Positions 33,400 to 46,938 are shown, numbered from the stretch's first letter. The stretch is DNA of 64,000 nucleotides from Coriolopsis trogii (GCA_020543525.1 JAHYIO010000001.1:3100001-3164000), one strand, 5' to 3'. Numbers and translations are program-made. The notes: generated by a model not told the origin, from the letters alone.

Positions 33400-34979
33400 A
33401 TGTACATTGCGCGCGGCTTCGGAGAGAAGACGGTGCATGCGGTTGAGAGTATACGATATGGCGCGCTTTCATGCTCACGAGATTACTCGCACCCTGGCCC
33501 CGGATTGTTGACTGCTGAAGTGTAGCGTACGATGCTCGTTTTGGTTTTCCTCCATGTGCTCATACCTTCTCATCCTCCTCTATCTCTGAGATCGAAACGG
33601 ACCGGACTGGGGTACATACGCTTAGACTTGTAATGACTAACACACGTTATGCCGGTGATTCATTCGTGCGAACGGCAACGCGATTCATTGCGTGACAGCC
33701 TCTGAGAGCTGCAAGAGAATGCGAGTTGGAATTGTAGGGTGGCCGGGGCGTGCGGCGGTAAGTTGGAGTAGCGGCGACGGGAGGAAACAGGTGCGCTCGC
33801 GACGCCGTGGGCAAGACGTTGCGGTACCTGCCGAACTAGAGGGCACCTGGTTTGTGAAAAGCCACTGTGATCGGAAGGGCACTCTGAACGAGGAGGACTC
33901 ATGGTGGGTTCTGCATCCAGTGCTTACTGTTTCTACCGCCACCACCAGAACCACATGTCGTAGCACTACGTACTCTGCCGTAGTAGAAGCACGAGAGACG
34001 TGGACTCGCCGTCGCTTTCCCGTGCCCTTCCCACTGTCCAGTCCTGGAGCCAGGCGAGTGGTTGAGCTTGCGCGTCTGCTCCTGTTGGAGGGGCGGGGAA
34101 CCAACGGACTTGTCTTGCCTTTTACGGGTCTTTCCGAAGGAATGGAGTGCTTCGTCGGGGCGGACCCGTTCGCTTGGTTCTCTCTCACCGAACGGACGGG
34201 GACGCTAACGTTCAGCGAATCGCTTATATCTACTGTCCCGTATCAAGAAGTACTGTCTCGACCATTTGAACGTCTTGAACGTTGGAACTCTGCGAGTTGG
34301 CCGTGATTGCAGCCTAATGCTCGAGTTCTCATTGAACGCCTTACCGCTCGCGGTAGGCTTCAAGCGCACCGTCTCACACCTTCCAACAGAGATCCCTGAT
34401 GCCACGGTGCATCATCGATGGCCTCCAGCAATCCCACATGTCCAGATAACCCAGGTTTTGACATCTCGGCCTAAAGACGTCGGCGGCATACGTCGACAGA
34501 ACTGATCGCTCCCAATGTGATGCATATACTTAGACACAGGCTAGACCTCACCGCAAGCATGATTGTTCACGAACCAACTGACAGGACGTGGAAAGCTACT
34601 TCCGCAAGCAATATCCTGCGGGCACAGAGTGCCATGCATCGGTGTGTCTACCAGAACGCTGCCACGAACGACGTCAGCCAGAGCAACCTCCGGGAACCCT
34701 CGCGAACGGCGTTCTATTCTCGTGCACCATGAGATGCGATCGCACGCCTGTACACATGCCCTAGGGACATTTTCGCCAGGAAGGGGGACAGCGAGAAGCA
34801 GGGAAGAAGATGCGTACGTACCATGCATATGCTTGTGTACTGCGTCCGGCCGGCGGTTGTAGACACAAAGCAGAGCATACTTGCACCCAAGCCAAGGGAA
34901 GAGAAGCGAAGCGAGCGGTGCAGATCACAAGGTACTACAGTACCCCCGTCGCTGACGGTGACCTCCGCCGTGGATCTAT
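33400..34979. other. Gene-poor region, 1.6 kb, nothing recognised
   Basis: The flanking genes converge on this region. Two overlapping frames of 204 codons (plus, 33692-34306) and 167 codons (minus, 33685-34188) face each other, and neither shows conserved motifs, a signal peptide or a fungal intron pattern. Base composition resembles the rest of the window. I cannot support a gene here. Confidence 0.4.
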
Positions 34980-37900
34980 CTAGACCTCGCTCTCGCTCTC
35001 GCCATCGGCCTCTCCGAACACCCATTTGCGCACGCGCGCAATGCCCTGTTCGAACTCGTCCAGGAGGTCCATACCCTTCCCCTTCTGCGCCTTCGGAGGC
35101 GCCGCTCTCGATGCCGTCTTCTTGCCTTGACGAGAACGAGAGCTCGTCCCAGGCGCAGTGGCCGCCGACAAGCCCGAAGGCTCGCCCCACGCATCCTCAT
35201 CAACGGACGCGTCCATCGCCGATTCCATCAAGTCCAAAAGGCTCCCTCCTCCGGCGTCCGGAATGTTGGCGTGTTGGTGCTGGGACGCGTGACCGCTCGG
35301 CAGTGCTTGCATATTGGGTATGGGAGAGTAGTCAGGCAGGAGGGATGGCGGCGGTCCAGGGAGTGAGGCAAAGACCGAGCCCATAGCCGACGATGGGATC
35401 GGCAAACCTGCGCCCATCTTCTCGTAGTTGCGGATCCCTGGGTTCGCCTTCACCCAGTTTTGTATACTGCTCCAAAGAGATGAGTCTGGGCATGAGACGG
35501 AGCGTACGATAGCACTCACCATGGCTTTATGACGTCGTGCCGGGTGATAAAATGCGACGCGATGACCTCCTGGAATCAGACGTGGTTCTCAATAACGGGG
35601 ATTGGGGTAGCAGCAATACATCCACCACGCACACCCCATATCGTGTCCTTCTGGGCGCCCTTCAGCCAATCGACGATAGCCCAGCGTGTCGTCTGCAGGC
35701 AAATATTCTTGTTGTACGCGATACTCCGCAGATCGGTCGGATTGGCTTGGCCAAAGCCGGGCCTATCCGAGTCAGGTCGAGAAGCAGGCGGAGCGGAGGC
35801 GAGCAGGCAAGATCGATTCAACGTCCGTCTCCGGCGATGTACGGAACCTTCACCACTCACTCGTTGAAGTACGGCAGATCGATCAGGATCATGCTCTGGA
35901 TGGACACGAGCACCTGCAGCAGGGTCGACTTTGGCGACCATTGCTCCTCGGGCCTGCGGCAGCAGAAGATATGCGGAGGAATCGCACGCCGATGAATGTC
36001 GCATTATGCCACGCCCACGTCCATTCCATACATCAACGTTCCCGTCAACAGACCGTTCGAACAACCGGATAGAGCGAATCAGCATCTGCTAACGTCTCTT
36101 GCCTGACTGATGAGGGACGCACCGGCCAGGCCACGTCCCGAGCAAGGAGAGGCACACTTTGCCGTTGTTGTACAAGTTCGGATTGAAGCGCACCGAACCG
36201 CCGCCCGTTGTTCGGAGATGCATGAGCGGCGGCTTGTTCGGGTACTCGATCGGGATGAAGCAGTCAAACTCGAACAGCCCTCCGGCGTACGGCGTCCCTT
36301 CAGGTCCGGCAATCATAATTTTACTGTGGGGGCACTTAGTACAATGTGCGTACAGAGGTCGATGGGTAACAAGTGGCACGAGCATGAGAACAACAATCAA
36401 CACTGCGGTACTCACATGGCGTCGTTCCGGACTTCGTCGACACGGACCCATACACCGGGAGGGAGGCTCGTCGCCATCACGGCGAGCTCCTTGACGAGGT
36501 GCAAGCGGTCCTTTGGGTTCCTCGTCGCATGCGCAGTTTTGTTCAGCTCCGAAGCATAGTTGTAATCGGGGTACTCGAGGCCTTCCCCCTTCTTGTTCGG
36601 CCGCGAGAGCGACACGTACTTGAATGCCAGCCGTTCGCACTCGAGCGCATACTTGCGTTCCATGTCGATCGCAGGATCTCGTTCTTTGCCTTTGCTCCGC
36701 GATTTTTTCTCTCGGATTGACGACGAATCGTGCGGGCATTCCGAGGAATCAGGAGTCCGGATGTCAGCCGCGGGATCTTTGCCCATGACGGTCATGGCGC
36801 GCTCGATGTCATCTCTCGCAGCAATGATGTCTCCGCAGAGGGAGGTCGCTTTGAGCGCCGTCTCCGCAACCTCGCCATCACCTGCGTCCGACTGAAGCAT
36901 GCTGGAGGCACCTGTTAGAAAGGCCTCACATTGCCTGGTGAGTTTCTTAAAATGAGCATATAGTGGTTGTGTTTGTGCATATGCGTTAGTGTCTTCCGTC
37001 CGCTCCCAGATGATCTGGCCGTCGCCCCATATGTAGTCTTCCAGCCCGCAGCTTTCAGTCATCCCCCAGCGGGAGCCAATCAGCACCTGATAGTCGTTAG
37101 ATTATGCGCAAGCCCCAAGTGACATGATGTACTTCGAGGGTCAATTCACAGTCGGCCATACGTCTCAGGAGCGCAAGCATAGCGTGGTAAACATCGATGC
37201 GTGCGATCCAATCGGTGACGGAGTCGTTGCGGAGAAGATTATCGAGGAGGTCGGGAAGCTGGGACAGAGCCAGCAACGAGTCGATGGATTCGTGCGGAAG
37301 CATATCGTATATTTGCGGGTCGTCAACGTACGGTGAAGGCAGGTAGCCCGTGACCGTTTTGAGGGCGCGAACGATGATCTCATCGAAGTGAGAGAGTAGC
37401 GGGCTGTGGTTAGAGTCTCTAGCGGTCCGTGAGCCGCGTCCGCGTCTGGCTCTTTGGTAGAACGACGAGTAGGATGCGAGACCGTCCATACCGTAGCCGG
37501 TGCCTCCTGGCCCAACGCTGCCAACCTGGGACTGGCGAGCCCTTGCTGCTGCTTCTCGCGCGCGTTGGTCAGATGTTTCGCGCTCGCCGAGGTACTGCTT
37601 GTCGAATCCGCCGAGGGTCTCGAATATGGCAATGACACGTACTTTGTCACAACACGTCTCAACAGCGCATTCGAGGTTGGCGCCCTTTCCTTTGCATGAG
37701 AGAGGGCATGAGAGTGGAGACATGCATCCACGACAATGGTTTGTCTGGCACTTCTTACATGGCACGTGAAGGAGGCGAAGCAAGCTGGGCGGGGGCAATT
37801 GTGGCGTGAAGACAACCTGGCGGGAGGTGCTCTACGTCAGAGGCGTTGACGATCGACGAGGTGAAACAAGCATAGCTTACATGACCACGCGGCGAAGGTA

Positions 37901-38396
37901 GTGTGGCGCCGCAGGAACATATCTTGTTGCCCACAAACAAATCTCTGCATTGCTCGAGCTTGGCAACGGGAGGCAGGGGAGTGACATCGGCACACTTTGC
38001 TTTGCCCTTATGGGATAGAGTGGACGATAGGGGCGGAGACTGGGATTGGGTCGCGTCGAATACTACAACATCTTCATCTTCGAGCTCCCACTGTCTCGCG
38101 AGGCGACGAGCCATTGCTTCGTCATCCTCCGGCGGGACGTTGTCGTCCGTGATGTCAATGACTTCTGAGGTGTGCATCGCGCCGGAGGCGTGTGCACCGG
38201 AGGTGGATGGACCGGGAGCATTCCACTCATCCTGGAGCTTCTTGGCGAGAGTTTCGCTCTCTTCCTGGGCTTTAATCTGAGCGAGGATGGACTCGAGGTC
38301 ATCGTCGTCTTCTACGACAATGGGGGCGGTGGCGGATGTCTTTGTCCTTTTGCGGGGTGTGTCCGGCGGGAGTCTGTCTCGCTTACGGGATGTCAT
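34980..38396 (-). CDS. Large ubiquitin-conjugating enzyme (UBE2O/BIRC6-type E2)
   Basis: The start [19 protein letters not shown] leads an acidic, disordered N-terminus. A Cys/His-rich block follows: [14 protein letters not shown], then [26 protein letters not shown], then [28 protein letters not shown], a likely zinc-binding region. A long helical middle comes next. The E2 core has [56 protein letters not shown] blocks, and the catalytic Cys lies in [38 protein letters not shown] follows, typical of UBE2O/BIRC6. The C-terminus ends [12 protein letters not shown]. About ten exons. It probably transfers ubiquitin directly to substrates as an E2/E3 hybrid. It is divergent from the kinase gene across 383 bp. 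Confidence 0.84.
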
Positions 38397-38779
38397 GTTG
38401 GCGAGAGAGCAGGCATACGCGTGCGGCGCGAAGGAGTGGATGGAGCAAAGACAAGAGCCATGTAGAGTACGGAGGCCAAAGCAGACGGGCGCCTCTCCGG
38501 CAGAGCGGCGCGGGGCGAGGGATGGCTGGATTTGGACGGGAGGGCGGGCTTGGATGTTGCAGGCCTGGAGGGCAGAGGCTGACTCTCGCTCTCCTCCTCT
38601 CGCTCCCGTCCGCCGTTCTCGTTTTATTTCTCTCCGTTGCTCCTCGCGCTCTCCTCGCACGCTTTGTTCCTCTGCTCCATTTCTCGTCCTATCCTCTCCA
38701 TTCCCTCTCTCCATTTCCCGTCACGTCCCTCACGACCACATCCACGACCTCTTAAGCCACAGACGATACACTCGGCACA
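38397..38779. promoter_or_regulatory. Bidirectional promoter region of the E2 and GCK-III kinase genes
   Basis: These 383 bp separate two divergent starts. The half next to the kinase is strongly CT-rich on the plus strand (about 38580-38750), the usual fungal pattern before a transcription start. No defined operator was identified. Confidence 0.5.
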
Positions 38780-40916
38780 ATGGTGAGTGCTCCCCGCCCC
38801 TCCCCTCCGCCCGATGGTGGCCCGATTCACCCAGTCGCTCATACGTTCCAACCAGGACAACCATCACCAGGACCCGGAGGAGTTCTATGTGAAACAGGAC
38901 AGAATTGGTGCGCAGATCCCCTGCTATCGTCTAGCCCTTCACACTTACGCAGTCATGTCCACTAGGCAAGGGCTCTTTTGGAGAGGTCTACAAGGGGTGC
39001 GTCTACCTCCGTCACACTTTCCTCCCCCTCTCACTCGTTCGTTCCTCCCAGCTACGACAAGCGCACCCAGAAAACGGTGGCTATTAAGATCATCGATCTA
39101 GAAAGTGCAGAGGACGAGATTGAGGACATCCAGCAAGAGATTCAAATCCTCTCTCAGCTCGATTCCCCTCATGTCACCAAATACCACGGCTCTTACCTCA
39201 AGGGCTCACACCTATGGATTGTTATGGAGTATGTTCGTTTCCCCCTTCGCACGCGACTCGTCCTTATCCCACCGTCAGATATTGTTCCGGCGGGTCCTGC
39301 TCCGACCTGGTAATGACATCACGCTTGATTATCCATTCTTCCATTGAACCCTAAATCGTCTTACTAGATGAAACCGGGCGTCTTCCGCGAGGAATACATT
39401 GCGATCATCGTCCGCGAGTTGCTCAAGGGCCTCGAATATCTCCATACGGAAGGCAAACTCCATCGGGACATCAAGGGTATGTATCGCCTACTCTGTGTAT
39501 GCGTAATCAGTTACTCACGCGCCGGCTTGTAGCTGCCAATATTCTCCTGTCAGCCAATGGAGAGGTCAAGCTAGCCGACTTTGGTGTATCTGGACAGTTG
39601 TCGGGTACTTTGTCAGCAAAGAAGAATACATTTGTAGGAACTCCATATTGGATGTCGCCGGAAGTTATCAAGCAGAGCGGCTATGACCATAAGGCCGACA
39701 TATGGAGCTTGGGGATAACGGCGATAGAGCTAGCCAAGGGGGAGCCGCCGTATGCTGAACTGCATCCCATGAAGGTTTGTTCTTCCGCAGAGTATCGTTG
39801 TTGTATTTTGTGCGTTTCCATTGATGCATTCTGTCTGTCGCCACAGGTGCTATTCTTGATCCCGAAGAACCCGCCCCCGACGCTCGAGGGTCCATTCTCC
39901 AAGTCGTTCCGAGAATTTGTGTCCTGCTGTCTTCAACGTGACCCCAAGGATGTTCGTTGAGCCATAAATTCACGCACCATTCCCATGCTAACACAGCGCC
40001 TCCATCAGCGTCCAACTGCCCGGGAATTGCTCAAGCACAAGTTCATCCGCATGGCGAAGAAGACAAACTATTTGACCGAGCTCATCGAACGCCACGAACG
40101 CTGGAAGGCAGAGGGTGGTGAGAGAATAGAGGAGGAAGAGCGGCACCATGCGGAGGACCTGTACGTTGGGCTTTTTACTCTCTTACCAAACGCGCAGCGC
40201 CCACTCTCCACGTTCATATTGCTTATTTCGCTCGACACAGGAATGGTGGCTCTGACCCTGAGGACCTCTGGGACTTCGGCACAGTCCGTCACGCCAACAC
40301 CGTAGGCCGTGCAGCGCAGAACCCGGTGAAGGTTTCCGGACCGCCACTTACGTGGGAGAACAATGGCACGACACGGTCGGACGACTCCTCCAACTCGGGA
40401 GGTTCGACATACAGCGGCGGTAGGCGTGGTGGTGGTTCCGATACATCTTCTATCGCGACCACGGTCAACGCAAAGGGCGACCTCCCTCCCATCCCCTCAG
40501 GGCCGCCAATCCCGGCCAAGGCCAAGTACGACCAGCAGGCGACGATCCGCCATGGGAACAGCGGGCTGGCGCGTGAGCCTAGCGACGAGGACGATTATGG
40601 GGCCGAATATGTCGGCCAAAACCACATTGACGACGACCTTCCAGATACCACGATGCTCGATTCGGTAGTCCTGCCAGCCATCGCTTCGGTGAGTATGCGG
40701 TCACTTGCAGCCACGCTCTATAACCGAGATCTGGGGTGATGCTCACGCAAACCCTCCTATCAGTTGTTCCCGCGAGTGGCTACACAAGAGGCACGCGTCG
40801 CGCTCAGCGCCCTCCAGCGCGCGTTCACGGATGCCGAACGCATCATCCCGGGAGTCACCCTAGAGCTCATCAACGAGATTGTAGACTCGGTCGAGCGTGT
40901 GGACGACGACCGATGA
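38780..40916 (+). CDS. GCK-III/Ste20-family protein kinase (MST3/STK25/Sid1-like)
   Basis: The likely first exon is only the ATG (38780-38782), followed at once by GTGAGT and an intron ending in AACCAG at 38855, giving [20 protein letters not shown]. The kinase core has [18 protein letters not shown] (Lys), [47 protein letters not shown] and [13 protein letters not shown], all as in active GCK-III kinases. The C-terminus is disordered, then ends in a helix-rich tail ([21 protein letters not shown]) like the MST3 dimerisation region. It should act in septation, polarity or STRIPAK/SIN-type signalling. An ATG at 38814 inside intron 1 is in frame with exon 2, so intron retention would give a 14-residue N-terminal extension. 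Confidence 0.88.
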
Positions 40917-41527
40917 GGTCTACCGATAAATTCTGCGCACCGTCGCCTGACATCCCGTCCGCAGGCGTTTTTGTATGTTTCCATCTGTCATAATCGTACT
41001 CTCCTTGCGCCTTACGTGCGTGCGGCCTTTGGATCTGCTACTTCTGCGCCACAGTCCCTTGTTACCTGTCCTCACTATCCACGGACGAGAGATCACACTT
41101 GAGTTGTACCTATTTTTCCTCCCACCACATCGGTCCACCGTCTCCCCTCTCCATCGCCCATCCGCCTACACTTTTCTGTGTCCCGTTCCCACCCCATCAG
41201 TACACCTACCTACCTATCCATGCACTGCTAATCCTGCGACTGCATGTACATCAGCCTTTCCTCTCTATATCTCTCGCGTCTTGTACCCGTCTTCCATCCG
41301 TAGCACAGCAGTACTACCACAGATGTATACCATATTCCCCCACCGCAGCCACAACCACCCCATCCCCGTCAGCAGTAGCAGCAGCAGCAACAGTCATACC
41401 AGTAATCTGAAACAAACGTGTATTGCCAATATACAAATGTGCTCGCACTCTGTCTGCCCCGACACCGAACAACTCACGAATCAAAGACCTCTCTTCCTCT
41501 CTCTTCCTCCCGTCTAGAGTGCAACAT
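40917..41527. other. Convergent intergenic region, CT-rich
   Basis: About 610 bp between the converging kinase and AP-3 delta genes. Positions 41120-41520 are dominated by C and T on the plus strand, with short CAG-type runs near 41370. It probably represents 3' untranslated sequence. No gene was recognised. Confidence 0.4.
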
Positions 41528-44500
41528 TCAGACAGCGGCGGGCGTGAGGCTCCCCGACCCAGACTTTGTACTATTTGTCCGTTTCTTCTCCTTCTTCCCG
41601 GCCCCGGGGCCCTTCTTCTTCGCCCGCGTCACCTTGATGGGCTCCGGCGTCCCCGAGCGTGGCTCGTCCGCGTCGTCGAGGTCGTACGGCGCAAAGCGTG
41701 ACGGCATCGGGGCTGCAGCAGCGCTGAGCGGTGTTCCGCCCCTGTCGCTCCCGTTGCCATACGGACCACCGGAAGCGGGGGAGGCCGAGCCAGAACCCGA
41801 GCCCCGGGCTGGGGGTCGTACAGATGGAGAACGAGGAGGGGGAGGGGAGACGGCGCCGGCGGGCATCTCGCCTGTGCGGTCGATAACGAACGTCTGTGTG
41901 GGTGGCGCTGGAGAGCCGCGGAGGGAGGGGAGGGCGGGTAGAGGTGACGTGCTCGTGGTGGCGGTGGCTGCGGCGCAGGGGAAGGGGAAGGAGGAATGTG
42001 ACGGGCGTTTCGGTCACGGTGAGCGACCAGGAGATAGGGTGATTGTAGGGCGCGAGATAGCGGTGCAGAATGCAGGTAATTGTGTTGGAGGCGCGGCGAA
42101 CGTTAGGATGTCAGTACTTCCGGGCGGTTTGGGACTGAAGAAAGCGTACCTTGGGCTAGCGGCGGGAGATCGTCGAGTCTGACGACCGGTATGGTGTCTA
42201 CATCTGGTGTGCGCGCCCTTACCGTCGTCGAACGCGCGCGGTCGTCGATCAGGTAGTAAGGGTCGTCGCGGAGGCGCTCCAGGCGTTCGGCCTTTCTCTG
42301 ACCAGGAGAAATACACCAACGCCATTAGTACGCTGTCGTACGGATCACGATGCAACTCCACGCAAAAGGAGAGAGAGAAACAGTGAATGCACACTCACGC
42401 GCTCACGCTCTGCAAGTTCCTCTGCCGTCTCGACCGGACGAGCCGCTTCTCCATCCTCATCACCTCCTGCGTCATCATCTCTCGCGCGTGCCTTACCCTT
42501 GCGCTTCGTCTTGCTCACGTCCTTCTTCTTCCCCTTCTTGGGCTTCTTCCCGTCGAGCGCCTCGTCCGTGGCGCTCTCGTTGACAGACATGGGCTCGTTT
42601 TGCATGGCGGGCACGATCCATGCGTCCAGGTCCAACCCATCCGGTACTGGAACGCTCGCCTGTGCCGAAAGCGCAACGGCGTTCAACTCGTAGGCGCCGA
42701 AGAGCGGACGAAGGAGGTACAAGCTCTTCGGGAAGTGCGGCTCCAAGGAAGAGGTGGTCGTCGACAAGGGCTCTCCGAACCCCTCGGACGCGCTGAGTTC
42801 GCCGTACACGAGGCCATTGGGCGCTTGCGACTGTGGCTTGTATGCCGTTAGGTCTGCCCGGATGAGGGTGAAGAGCTGGAGGAGCTCTGCGGTCTAGATG
42901 AATAGAACCATTCGAGTGGCGCAAAGCATGGCGATGGAGGCAATGAATACGGTCTTTCAAATAACATTCGAGGGTGGCGAGGGATAGAGACGTACCCGTT
43001 CTTGCACTTCAATATCCGTATGCGCGACCAGGCTCGAGAGCCGCTCCAGAACGTCTTCGACCACGCCACGAACTTTTAGCAGGTGGTCATCGTCCCAGCG
43101 GTCCGCGAGGTCGGCCGCCCACGAACCAAAAACCTTCATAGCGGCATGAACGTAGACAGCGACTATGTCCGAGGGCAGTGACAAGATGCGCGGCTGAAGC
43201 AGATATGGCAGGAGCTTGTACGGTTCTGCAAGTTCACTGGACCGGACCGGAAGCGCGGGCGGTCATCATCTCGTCAGGTTCGCAGTCGTACTACCGGACC
43301 TCGCGAGTACATACCTGCAGTATTCACCGCAGATCCAAGCAGCCGCCCAGAGAACTTCTGGACACCCGCCCTCGTCGGAGGCATTGTGTAGGAACGAATC
43401 ATCGCTCAGCAGCTTGAACATGACTTGTACAGCATACCGGCGTGCACCGCGTACGCGTCCCGTGATGTCCACGAGCTGCTCACGGATCTCTGCTCCAACG
43501 TTGGCACGGGCGACGTAGGCTAGGTCCACAAGCACCGATATGTACCACTCGAAGTCTGTCACATTGTCGTACAGGTCCTGTGAACCGAGTGAGAGGATCC
43601 TCTGCGCGAGCGTCAACCGGTACGCAGGGGACTGCGATACAAGCGTTCCAGGCCGACCAGCTGGTACGCCTGCGGGTGCAAACTGGGACAGCGTATCTGC
43701 TGCAGAGGGGAGAGCCGATGCTTCCGCCTTGACCAGGTGGGAGAGCAGTTGTTGCAGTATCGGTTGCAGATTGTGACGGCTGACCTGACAAAACTGACAT
43801 GAGCCATATGATTCCAAGCGAAGGTCAATAACCGGAGGCAGACCATAGCGGAGACAAGATCAAGAGCCCGCATCCTGATGCTGATGTCCTCGTCATTGAC
43901 GCTGGACAGGATCATGTCTTGATACTCGGCGACGAGCTCAGGATGGCTAGGAACAATCTTCACCATGGCAAGGAGCGCGATGTACTTCACTGCGATAGTC
44001 TGTCAGATTACTGACAGCAGAGAAGGATTCAGGCAAGCTCACAGTTTTGATCGGCATCTTGCAAAAACCCTGCCAGCTTGGTGACGCATGTTCTCGCAAG
44101 CGCGTTCCCTGCACTGCCGTGGAGCATACCCCCGATGATGCACGTACGGACACACTCATAGAGCAAAGATATTGCTGAGGTCGTTGAGATTAGCTCAGTA
44201 ATCGGGGGTTGCAATTTTTTCACTAGCCGGGGCTCGTACGGCGAGAGTGTCCCAAACTGGAGAGGACATTAGACGAGAGTACTTCCCGGAAGTAAATGTA
44301 GCACGCCTCACGAGTTTGATGATTTTGATCAACATCCAATTGTTTGAAGAGGTAGTCAACAGATGAAATAACTGAGGCGCCAGCGGCAAGTAGTCTCTAG
44401 GACTTCGATGGGCCAGTTCGCATAACACATTAACCGTCGCGGCCGTGACGCCTTTAATGTTTCCGGTGAGCTTAGATTAGCGTTATTGTAGTTCGCTTCA

Positions 44501-45168
44501 GACGTACCTGGGTCAGGGTCATCGAGCTTGTCTCGGAGCCTGTTCATGCTCTGTGGCAGAACCTCGGGATACTTGGCTATGACCTTATACATGGCGAGGA
44601 CGGCCCGCTTCCGTATGTGCGGTCGGGAGTGATTGAGCATCGCGATCAGTTCAGGTGCCAAGTCTCGAGCCAACTCGGGTGTCACGATGTGGGACAGGCC
44701 GTTCAAGGCAATGGCGACTTCTTCCGGCCGTGAACCTAGGTCCTGATGTGAGCGGTCAATGAGATCTCTGCGAAAATTGACCGAAGCCTGAGCCTACTTT
44801 CTTCAGCAGATTCGTGGTGAGCATCAGCACGTCGGTATCTTGCTGGAAAGACTGTGCGGCGGCGAGATAGCCTATGGTCTTGAGATGAATCCTCGGTGCA
44901 GACATGACTTCGACAACATTGAACGAAGCCCAATTCATGTCATACCCCAGCATTTGTAACTTGCATTACAACAGATTGGCAAGCACGATGCATAGAGAAG
45001 GGAAGCACATACGTATGTGAGCTTCAAAACGGCGGCTGCCTTGATCTCCATGTCCTTGCTCTTGATCTCCTTCCGGATCTCGTCCACGGCCTGAGCGATG
45101 AACTTGGCCTCATCCTTCTTGTTGGCGCGCAGCCCTCGAATAAGATCCTGCAGTGTGCGTTCCCACAT
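41528..45168 (-). CDS. AP-3 adaptor complex subunit delta
   Basis: The start MWERTLQDLIRGLRANKKDEAKFI is the AP-3 delta signature. The adaptin trunk continues with LGYDMNWASFNVVEVMSAPRI, IGYLAAAQSFQQDTDVLMLTTNLLKK, VTPELARDLAPELIAMLNHSRPHIRKRAVLAMYK and NNWMLIKIIKLV. SPYEPRLVKKL, LVDLAYVARANVGAEIREQ and EVLWAAAWICGEY follow. The C-terminal part is a charged hinge (KKPKKGKKKDVSKTKRKGK), then RKAERLERLRDDPYYLIDD and a Ser/Pro-rich end with RAKKKGPGAGKKEKKR. About ten exons with standard introns and no lesion. The complex carries cargo from Golgi or endosome to the vacuole. The delta subunit is the large chain that pairs with sigma3. The family ear domain appears short or absent. Confidence 0.9.
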
Positions 45169-46938
45169 CGAGAGCTCGTCGGTTTAGGTACGTCTCAGAA
45201 GTCAGTGCCAGTTGTGAGTAAAACCGAGAGAGCCAGTAACAGGAAGTGTATGCAAGGACCGAGACGCGAGTACGGCACAATGAGAGAAGTTCACGTCACG
45301 CAAAGCAAGCTTCTGACCACAGCAAAGGATGCTTCAATGCACATAAGACGCGACGAAGCCCAGAGATGTCGCCAGAGGTGGTAGTAGTACAGAGGCACGG
45401 CGGTGACGTTGAGGAGCTCGCTTAGCTCGACTCAGCCGCGTGACTACATATAGCAGGAAGTTCTCACAGCCTCGCGATGTCCTCGGAATCGTCATACTCT
45501 CCCTCATGACAATGATCACTCTTAACCATATTGCTGAACCAGAACAACGTACAGACGGATATCAACGAACCTCACAGCACGCAATCTGACGGCACATGGC
45601 ATTGGCACCTGAACATCCTTCAAGTCAAGCCATCGCGCGGTTCATTAGCACCGAGGGTCCCAGGTCGTGCGTGGATGTTCTTGTCCATACTTCTCCACAT
45701 ATCCGTCCAATCGTTCCCGCCGCACAAAGTAATGCTCGCAAAAATGTCTCGAATACTGATTTACCGCTCCTATCCCGCACTTCTTCCAGGGCATACCGAG
45801 ACGTATCTCAGGTCGCATGACATCCGCGTTGCAAGCGACGATCGTCCCCGGGCACTTCTGTCCAATAGTCAGCGCACGACCCAGAGTGCTGGTGTCGGCA
45901 GGTACGCCCCCATCTCTCCCCATGATCACCTGGCGCCGAGCATCGTCCAAGGCTGCCTGTGACGAGCCAACAAAGGAATGGGCTGACCCTCACCGGCCCT
46001 TCGCCCTCAACCTACATGTGCGGAAGTTAAACGGAGGTGTCAAAGAGACACCGGTTGGTCATGGCGAGCTCATGTGGCTTGCTCTCGGCCTCGGTCACCG
46101 TCCGGTCATCCAGCCCCAATGCTCGGAGCGACCACGTATCGCTGGTCCGGCCATACATTGTTGACGTCAGGCCTCAAGCCGGTTACGGTCACCTATCACG
46201 AAGTCACCTATTGCGACGCCCATACCTTTAGAAGTTAGCATAAATTCGCGAGCCGACAATGCTAACTTTCGTAGGTAAGATGAACCCAGCCTGTTATTGA
46301 AATGCAGGGAGCTGTGGGTGGCCCTCTTACACAACCTGATTGTGGCGCCACTGCATCCTGACATCTGCCCAGGACTGCCCTGCACAAATCGACGAGAAGT
46401 GGCAGGGTTCACCTGACAAGAAACCGGTACGAATCCTACTTGCCCTGTTCAGCCAGCGATGACCGCGCTACTCCCACCGATGACCTGGTACTTACGTATA
46501 CTTCTGCGCATTTCTCGAGAAGACCCCGGGTCCCGGGTTCCGAGCGCCTGCAGCATGAGCGAATATGTCAGATTGGGATGCTCGTCAATCCGTCCGAGTC
46601 GTGGCAAAAGATACGGGTCCTGGCACCACTGGCCATAAGTTTCTCGCTGACGCGCTTCTTACCGATGCCATTTGCCCGTGCTTCAGGTACCGCAGGGAAG
46701 CAGCTCCGTCCACTCCGGCAGGTCCGTTACTGGGTCAGATCCCGATGGCTCGCGGCACGTACGGGAGAACGCTGGCAGCGCCAGCGTATTCTCCTTCCGG
46801 CTAGCCTTCTCGTCCGGGGTAGCGTCTCGGGCGAGGTCAACGGGTCGAGGCGATGCCATCCTTGCGCGCAGATAAAAGGGGGCGGGAGACTGGCGCATTT
46901 GTCGTCCAAGTCCCGGCTCCGCATCGACACACAGCACA
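45169..46938. other. Gene-poor region, 1.8 kb, nothing recognised
   Basis: This is the longest stretch without an assignable gene. Frames such as 45531-45962 and 46440-46955 (plus) have no conserved motif and conflict with minus-strand frames. The AP-3 delta promoter lies near 45170-45400 and the dioxygenase promoter near 46700-46938. A decayed gene cannot be excluded. Confidence 0.4.

Noticed and set aside
33685..34306. Opposed long open frames in the gap after the cation transporter
   Set aside because: Both strands are open over the same DNA, with no conserved motif, signal peptide or intron pattern; typical chance frames in G/C-rich DNA.
41120..41520. CT-rich stretch as a possible structured RNA
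   Set aside because: No stem-forming complementarity was evident; it fits a 3' untranslated or promoter-like pyrimidine tract.
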